A DNA stretch of 64,000 bases, from NCBI GenBank assembly GCA_028554645.1, contig JAQOOI010000076.1:1860001-1924000 (forward strand). The letters are read 5' to 3'. The position numbers and the translations under genes are program-made. Positions 57,990 to 64,000 of this stretch are shown here, in pieces. Position 1 is the stretch's first letter; each line of letters opens with the position of its first letter. The notes under the pieces are model-generated. The model was not told the origin of the DNA. It made no database searches and saw only the letters and a program-made list of their open reading frames with translations. The DNA comes from Omphalotus guepiniiformis. Lineage: Eukaryota; Basidiomycota; Agaricomycetes; Agaricales; Omphalotaceae.

Positions 57990-58462
57990 ACGATCATTGT
58001 GAGTAATTACTTCTGTCTTGTTTTGCGAATTTATCTTGACAATCGGTAATTTTGGAGTAGATGTTTAAAGAAATAGAATGGACATTTGTATCATTGTAAT
58101 TTTGTTTGTAGCTTTCGTGTTAATTGTTCTACTCGTAATTTATCTGTTAAACACCCTGCTATTTCGTCACTTTTATTATTCTTTAATCAATTCACACCGT
58201 TCACTTGCTGAATTGATATTCGACGTTATTCGTGTACTTATTAATATACCTCAATTTCTTTTATCATTGCGATGTATATGTTCTATAATAAATAAACGTT
58301 TGTAATTTTGAAAATTTTGAAACACGTTAATTCAATGCTACACATGCAAAAGCTACAATATGAAGGAAGCAAACATACAATTCACACTTATATCCTCAAT
58401 CGTCGATCTCTTCCTACACCCCACCATTTCTCACAACCTTCTTCAGGCTTGGGCCCTCCACC
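57990..58462. other. AT-rich intergenic region
   Basis: The downstream region of the peptide gene. The frame 58078-58305 is hydrophobic only because of T-richness. Confidence 0.5.
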
Positions 58463-59316
58463 TCAAACAGATGTAGACTTTGCGCACAATGCTAAGAACG
58501 GATTCTTAGATCTAAAGTTCCCTCCCAGTGGTAAAGTTGACGCTGAATAGAGGTTCGTAGGAACTTGACCCTCTGGCGTTACCGGAGCGATATTCAAGTT
58601 AGCTTTTGCAGGAGGAGGAGGTGGTGTTGCCACTGGCACTGCATGCTATATAAATCATCCGTTAACGTTCACACTCGTGTTACACACACCCGAGGAGGGA
58701 ACACCAACTTACATATTCCTCAAATCCAAAGTACCGCTCGAAATCGAGATCATCTTCAATTATCTCGTTCTGAGGTTGCCCGGCGGGAGACTCTGGTACG
58801 CCATCACGGTATGTTGTCTGATGGCCCCGAGCTTGGTCTTCCGGGTATTCCTCAAGCTGCCTGTAGTAATCTGTGAATGGTTGATGATACCCTGACAATC
58901 GAAGTGATGTTAGTAGGTGTGTAAGTCTGGTATAGCATTGTGTACATGTCCCTCACCTTCGCTGATAGTAGGCAGTTGTGCATTGCGTGCTTGAAGCAAT
59001 AGACGTTGCGCACGAAGAATTTCCTCTATTGCTTCGATAGCTAAATCGTTAACCACACATGCATGAATCTCGGAGGCCAAGCGGGGCTGCATTTACCTCT
59101 ATCATCGTAGTTCAAGTTCCCGGCGTGCCCAAGCCCATAAACAACCTTCCGATTATGAGAATTGACATTCGTAGTCGTATTCGTATTATTCGCGTTCGAC
59201 ATGTAACTTCCATGATAGACATGCTTGTAGGAATCACGACCGACAGCGTTGAATTCTCCACCGTAGATGGTGAATTCTTTGCTTTGTGCGAACATTTCAG
59301 CGTGGGGGGAAGACAT
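58463..59316 (-). CDS. Tandem small-protein family, member A
   Basis: Exons 59316-59097, 59040-58957, 58891-58713 and 58645-58463 join in phase to 221 residues. The N-terminus has the block KEFTIYGGEFNAVGRDSYKH followed by VYHGSY, then an Asn/Thr-rich stretch (NANNTNTTTNVNSHN). Exon 2 is a helix (EAIEEILRAQRLLLQARNAQ). Exon 3 is acidic/Gln-rich with aromatic ends (YHQPFTDYYRQLEE; DDLDFERYFGFEEY). Exon 4 is Pro/Asn-rich (ATPPPPPAKANLNIAP). There is no signal peptide. A Gly-Gly-x-Phe then Asn-rich start is common in agaric orphan proteins and recalls short amyloid-like or assembly motifs, but that is inference. It has two paralogs downstream in tandem with conserved promoters, so the cluster arose by local duplication. 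This copy looks intact. Confidence 0.75.
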
Positions 59317-59433
59317 TGAGAGGTGGGTGGGGTGAACTTGAAGAAGTGAGAGGTGAGGTGGGGTCGGCGAGAGGTGGGAGGTAGTGAGAGAAGTTGGGGC
59401 CCTTGGGTGCAGGTTGTATAAAGTACTGACTGG

Positions 59434-60096
59434 CTTGAACACGCCCAGTCAACGAGGCAATACTAGAAAGGTCACAAGTTCCTTCATATTTGAGCGTTGA
59501 CGCCCATAGGTCTTATCGAGACTGTATCTCAATTGTGTCAGCAAGTGAGCACGGTTCGTTGAACAGCGTCAAAAGTATAAAGTCAACCGTACGCGGTTAG
59601 AACTCGAAGCAGCCGGTTGTAACGGTCCGGTGACCCACAGTCGATCGAAGTGCCGCGCGCGGCACTTTTGATCGACTCATCAACGTTCAACAATCGTACT
59701 ACAGCCTCGGAGTGGTTCGAGTCCAACATTAAACACGCGGTGGCGGATCGATGATAGTATCATACGTTGGGTCAAGGTGGTCGTCAAGCCAGGATCAAGC
59801 TCCGTTGAGAACAAACTCCAAACATAGCGAAAATCCCCACACTTTTATAAGCTTCAAGCCTTCATTCAGGCCTTCATTTGCAGCTTTGAACACAAAGTAA
59901 GTATGCAGATAAATCACTAGAACTGGCAATCAATGCCTTTCGTACAGAATAATTACGACAGACCAAAAGTAAATAGTACACACTCCGCCACATACACACA
60001 CTTCCAGCATTGCAAGACTTATGACAAGGCACTCTGATCCTGCCATCAATGCCAAATACCATACATACCCCCGTCCAAATCCTCCTACACTATACA
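59434..60096. other. Upstream region of member A
   Basis: Contains blocks shared with the upstream regions of members B and C (ACACGCCCAG, CGCCCATAGGTCTTATCGA, GTTCGTTGAACAG, plus-strand TATAAAG at 59576, GCGATCGATG-like and ACACTTTTATAAGCTTCAAGCC). It may hold promoters for both strands. Confidence 0.55.
59639..59676. repeat. GC-rich palindrome
   Basis: AGTCGATCGAAGTGCCGCGCG followed by CGGCACTTTTGATCGACT: near-perfect self-complement centred on CGCGCG. It is present upstream of member A only. Confidence 0.8.
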
Positions 60097-60856
60097 CTAC
60101 ACTCCACCATTCCTCACACCCTGCGCACGCCTCGCGTTCTCAACCTCCAAAAAGAGGTATGGACTTTGCGCACGCAGAATCGGGATGAACGGGTTATTGG
60201 ATTTCCATCCCAGTGGTAGAACGAAGTTCGCAGGAACTTGATTCTCTGGCGGAGCGGAAATAGCAGGAGGTGTAGCATGAGCTACATGCTAATAGTAATA
60301 AACATCCCATCGTCAACTCGATGTTACATACCCACATATCCAGTGTGTCGCGGACGGACAACTTACCTCACCACTGGCATAGTACCTCCCATCTTCCCCC
60401 CTGTGAGGTATCTCGTCAGGTTGCACGGGCTCTAACATTGTCTGACGCTGGTCTTCCGGGTGGGCGTAAAGACCTGTCATTGGTTGATAATACCCTGATG
60501 TTAGATTTTAAGTCTCGTGTCTCGTATATAACAGTGTACCCTTTCCCTGACCTTGGTATTGTGCGTGTGCCTGTTGCCATTGATCGTGCTCAGCACGAGT
60601 GATTCTCTCTATTAATCATAAGTTTAGTCCCGCAAAATCAGTCTAGGGGGGGGTGCGATTTACCTCTAGCATCAAAGCTCTCGCGAAACTCTTGACGATT
60701 ATGAGAGTTGACATTCGTAGTGGTGTTGTTATTGTTCGAGTTTGCCATGTAACTTCCGTGATACTCATGCTTGTAGTTATCACCACCAACAGCGTTGAAT
60801 TCACCTCCATTGAAGGTGAAGCCTTGGCCGTTTGCGAACATTTGGGGGGAAGACAT
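60097..60856 (-). CDS. Tandem small-protein family, member B
   Basis: Exons 60856-60664, 60608-60552, 60494-60367 and 60288-60097 join in phase to 189 residues. It starts MSSPQMFANGQGFTFNGGEF and then NAVGGDNYKHEYHGSY with an Asn/Thr run (NSNNNNTTTNVNSHN). The helix exon is shorter (ITRAEHDQWQQAHAQYQ), exon 3 begins GYYQPMTGLYAHPEDQ, and exon 4 (HVAHATPPAISAPPENQVPA) ends RRAQGVRNGGV. Exon order, phases and promoter match member A, so it is a paralog, apparently intact. The Arg of GRD is Gly here. No function is known. Confidence 0.72.
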
Positions 60857-60963
60857 TGAGAGGGTAGGGTGCCCGGTGAAGAGGTGATAGGTGGAGTTGG
60901 CGAGAGGTGGGGGTGAGAGAGGTTACGACCATATTTTGCAGGTTGCAGGTACGTATAAATCAC

Positions 60964-61650
60964 TGGAAACACGCCCAGCCAACGAGGTGATAAAGGTCAC
61001 TGACACGACAACTTTGAACGCCCATAGGTCTTATCGAAACTGCATCTCAATTATCAGCACGAATACGGTTCGTTGAACAGATATTCTTTCTTGTCAAAGT
61101 ATAAATAGTCAACCTCAACACCAACACGCTGTGGCGCATCGATGGATGGTATCGTATGCTGGATAGTATCCATATGTTGGGTCAATTTCCGTTGAGAGCG
61201 ACTCGGAACACTCCAACAAAAACGTTTCAATGAAATCCCACACTTTGATCAGCTTCAAGCCCTGGCTGCCAGGCGCTCAGAAGGGGTATATTAAGAGATC
61301 TCCACGAGACTGTCAGTCAGCTCAACTTGAAACTTGAAACATACCCCAATACCACGAACTTATCGCATGGGCGCTCTCCTCTGTGAGCATCCTCTATCCG
61401 AGTCGAGTTGCTCAACGATGAGATTTGAAATGGGCTTCTTTATTGACGAGCACTCGCCAGGTTCTCGGGTTGTACAATCGTGAATTTCCGGTACCGTTAT
61501 TTGGTGAAAGTGGTTCAGACGCCTAATAATTAGTACCATGGGGAGCTTAATGGGCAGAGGCAGTGCTATGGCCAGCTTGGTCTTGTTTACTTCTGAAGCT
61601 CTACATGTTACAAGCGGGATCGCATACCTGAAATTCTTGGTCAACTACTC
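60964..61650. repeat. Duplicated upstream unit, copy beside member B
   Basis: Aligns with 63280-63990: shared strings include CGCCCATAGGTCTTATCGA, GTTCGTTGAACAGATAT, CAACACCAACACGCTGTGGCGCA, AAATCCCACACTTT, AGATCTCCACGAGAC, GTACCGT and GTGGTTCAG.CGCCTG. The period is about 2.33 kb. Divergence is moderate. Between 61650 and 62440 I see possible exon scraps on the plus strand (FISIEDLYVAFCQ near 61736) that I could not assemble. Confidence 0.7.
61100..61108 (+). promoter_or_regulatory. Conserved plus-strand TATA box
   Basis: TATAAATAG, with TATAAATA at 63417 and TATAAAG at 59576 in the same relative place in the other two units. It points away from the small-protein genes, so it would drive a divergent transcript. 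Confidence 0.4.
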
Positions 61651-62606
61651 TCTTCTTTTTTGTCAGCCGGTTTCCCTCAGTTCTCTGGTTGTCTCATCCA
61701 TAAGGTGACGTCGAGTTCTGCTCGTTCGTCCCCATCATTTATATCCATTGAGGATCTCTATGTTGCTTTCTGCCAGGTGAAAAGACGTTGAGCTTGATCA
61801 AGTTGAGTCGATATATGTTTTGGGGAGGAACAGTTTTGCCATGGGGTTGATGGCTCTGAACGTGTCCGGAGACGGACGCAGACGATAGATAGAAATGGGG
61901 ATTTAATACAACCACGGATACGAACATAATGGACGAAATTCGAGCAGGCTGTTCTCCATCCAAGCACGTACAACAAACAGGACTCCTCGACTCCCACTAG
62001 AAGAACACCAAGCGCTGAACGATGCCATGGATTCCTGCTGCTTTCTACACCGCACTAGATGTCTCCTGCTGCAAACACTAGAATGGCTGGTCAAGCGATT
62101 CAGAATAAACGAGTTCAATGGTTCGGGTGGATATCAGGATAACGCTGCTGCTCCTGCTCCATCTGCAGCTACTAACATCATCAGCTCTCTTGACCCTGAC
62201 CCTGACGCGGATGGGAGGTTAATATATTCAATGGCGATACTGATGCCGAGGTTCTTCTATCATCTACAGACACTGCGGATTCGTTCCCGTTGGTATTGCT
62301 ATGAATGGCTGACAATCCAAGTAAATAAGTAATTGTGGCTTTGACATACACATACACTTCCTGTATCACAACGTCCATAACAAAACAGTCAAATACACTG
62401 CATACCCCTGTCCAAATCGTTCTACACTCCACCATTTCGCGCGCTGAGCATTCTCAACCTCAAAGAGGTATGGACATTGCGCACGGGGGAACAGGACGAA
62501 CGGATTGTTAGATTGCCACCTCAGGCCTCAGTACTCATTGGGGAGCTGAGGTTCGAAAGAAACTGAACTGGCGGATTTCGAACGAAAACATCATGCTGAT
62601 GCTACA

Positions 62607-63180
62607 CTAATCATCCATCGTCAACTCAACTCGTTTACCCACATAAACAGTGTCGCAGACCAACTTACAACATGATTCCTGAGTCTTCTCAATCTTCACA
62701 TCTTTGGCTTTGCGAGGTGTCTCGACTGCACGGGCTTTACGTGTGTTGTCCGATGATTCTTCCGGGGTTTCCTGCCCTTCGGCGTCGAGATCTGTCATTT
62801 GTTGATAATACCGACACCGAAGGGATGTTAGATGTAAGTCTCGTACAGCATAGTGTACCTTTTCCTGACCTTCGCTAATACGCCATTCTGTGCGTGCTTG
62901 ATGCCATTGACGCTGAGCACGAAGGATTTCCTCTACTATCACTTCAGTAGATAAACGTAAGGTATAAGTTTAGTCGCGCAAAACCAGTCCAGGGAGCCAG
63001 GGGCTGCGATTTACCTCTAACATCATAGTTCCCGGGCCCGTAAACAACTTGAGTGTTGTTCGACATGCCACCTCCGTGATAGATATGCCTGTAGTTATCA
63101 CGACCAACGGCGCTGAATTCACCTCCGCGGATGGTGAATTCTTTGCTGTTTGCAAACATTTCCATGTGGGGGGAAGACAT
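62607..63180 (-). CDS. Tandem small-protein family, member C (altered splicing)
   Basis: ATG 63180; exon 63180-63015, then 62941-62607, 166 residues. N-terminus KEFTIRGGEFSAVGRDNYRH then IYHGGG; the Asn/Thr run is missing. The helix is VEEILRAQRQWHQARTEWRI. The intron that separates helix and next exon in A and B has its donor (GTCAGG) here, but the acceptor is TC instead of AG at 62813-62814. The 57 nt contain no stop and keep frame, so it is read as coding. The next intron (GTAAGT near 62664) also has no clear partner: all frames after it soon reach stops, although homology to the last exon of B continues to about 62440. The reading given ends in retained intron sequence (VGKRVELTMDD). It may be a decaying copy. 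Confidence 0.55.
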
Positions 63181-63279
63181 TGAGAGGTGGGGTGGGGTCG
63201 AGAGGTGAGAAGGTGGGGTCGAGAGGTAGAGAGGTTATGCCCTTGGGTACAGGTTACAGGGTATGTATAGATCACTGGC

Positions 63280-63990
63280 CTTGAACACGCCCAGTCAACG
63301 AGGCAATACTAGGAAGGTCACAAGTCCTTCATATTTGAACGTTGACGCCCATAGGTCTTATCGAATCTGTATCTAGATGCAATTCGTTGAACAGATATCA
63401 TTCTTCCAGTCAAAAGTATAAATACAGTAGTCAAACCTCAACACCAACACGCTGTGGCGCAATCGATAGATGTAATCATTAAGAATGTCATTGTTGGGGT
63501 CAAGTTCCGCCGTTGAGAACAAACTCCAACATAAACGTTTCAACGAAATCCCACACTTTTATAAGCTTCAAGCCTGACTGGGCGCTAAGAAGTGAAGGGA
63601 AGGGGGATAGTTAACAGATCTCCACGAGACGCTCAACTTGAACTTGAGACGTACCCTAATTCCACGAATTCAGCACACGTACGCTCTCGACTGTTGAACA
63701 TTGCGAGCATATTCTGTCAAGTAAGTCAACGATGAGATACTTAGCATGACTTGTTCATTAACGAGACTCACTAGGTCTTGGTTGTATAATCGTAAATTTC
63801 CAGTACCGTAATTCGGTAATAGTGGTTCAGGCGCCTGATTTGATATCATCCATATGAGCTGATTTTGTATAAGAGAGCAAAGACAACCAACTTGCCCGCG
63901 AAATCCCAATGAGCGCATCGGAGTCCTCCGTATGAACAGGTTTCAAAACAAAGTCGTCTGTGCGGCGTTGGTATTTTCATTTGTGAACAA
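63280..63990. repeat. Duplicated upstream unit, copy beside member C
   Basis: Counterpart of 60964-61650, continuing off the window. The TATAAATA at 63417 is conserved. Confidence 0.7.
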
Positions 63991-64000
63991 AGGGTTGTTC

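Noticed and set aside
58078..58305. Hydrophobic 75-codon frame
   Set aside because: Product of T-rich sequence; no promoter or homologous block.
61736..62330. Possible plus-strand gene (FISIEDLYVAFCQ; NIISSLDPDPDADG)
   Set aside because: Could not connect the pieces with consistent phase; kept only as a note in the duplicated-unit entry.

Overview
The window reads as nuclear DNA of a mushroom-forming basidiomycete (Agaricomycetes). Genes are cut by many short GT-AG introns, mostly 45-75 nt, exons can be very small, and the content is typical of agaric genomes: two hybrid histidine kinases, Hsp70-like (HSPA12-type) proteins, an F-box protein, an Spt5-like KOW protein and a secreted agaric-type orphan. 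All gene models were joined by eye from donor/acceptor motifs and reading-phase arithmetic. No RNA evidence or database search was available.

Bases 1-12,400 are largely decayed. They hold an edge-truncated WD40 gene (minus), an Spt5-like NGN/KOW gene with an in-frame stop in its first exon (minus), a perfect-stem hairpin, a second broken WD40 copy, a broken Zn-cluster transcription-factor fragment joined to a deleted and frameshifted mitochondrial EF-G2 (MEF2) fragment, and a frameshifted acidic protein. The first intact small gene is a GIY-YIG (T5orf172-like) protein at 11.9 kb. Bases 12.4-14.8 kb are repeats and AT-rich sequence.

Bases 14.8-25.8 kb form a rearranged block. Two Hsp70-like genes lie in inverted orientation (14.84-17.29 kb minus, 20.42-22.14 kb plus) around a membrane-anchored coiled-coil gene. 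The plus copy is truncated, has lost nucleotide-binding motifs and carries a GT-to-AT splice-donor change. Two intact intron-containing tRNA-Ala(AGC) genes and one tRNA relic punctuate the block, and a large P-loop (DEAH) NTPase gene occupies its right side.

Bases 26-40.9 kb are well-preserved genes: a short-chain-dehydrogenase-like membrane protein; two divergently transcribed hybrid histidine kinases with almost identical exon structures, including a 9-nt microexon; and a large P-loop GTPase. Bases 41-55.7 kb carry a secreted orphan protein, an amino-acid permease, mitochondrial Hsp10, a very long low-complexity F-box protein and a ZIP zinc transporter.

The right end (56.6-64 kb) is the most novel part. 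A secreted precursor is built of repeated Cys-loop/dibasic modules, one module per exon, and looks like a Kex2-processed peptide precursor. Next to it are three tandem paralogs (minus) of a small protein family with a Gly-Gly-Glu-Phe / Tyr-Lys-His N-terminus. These sit in duplicated units whose promoter regions are also conserved and contain a conserved plus-strand TATA box.
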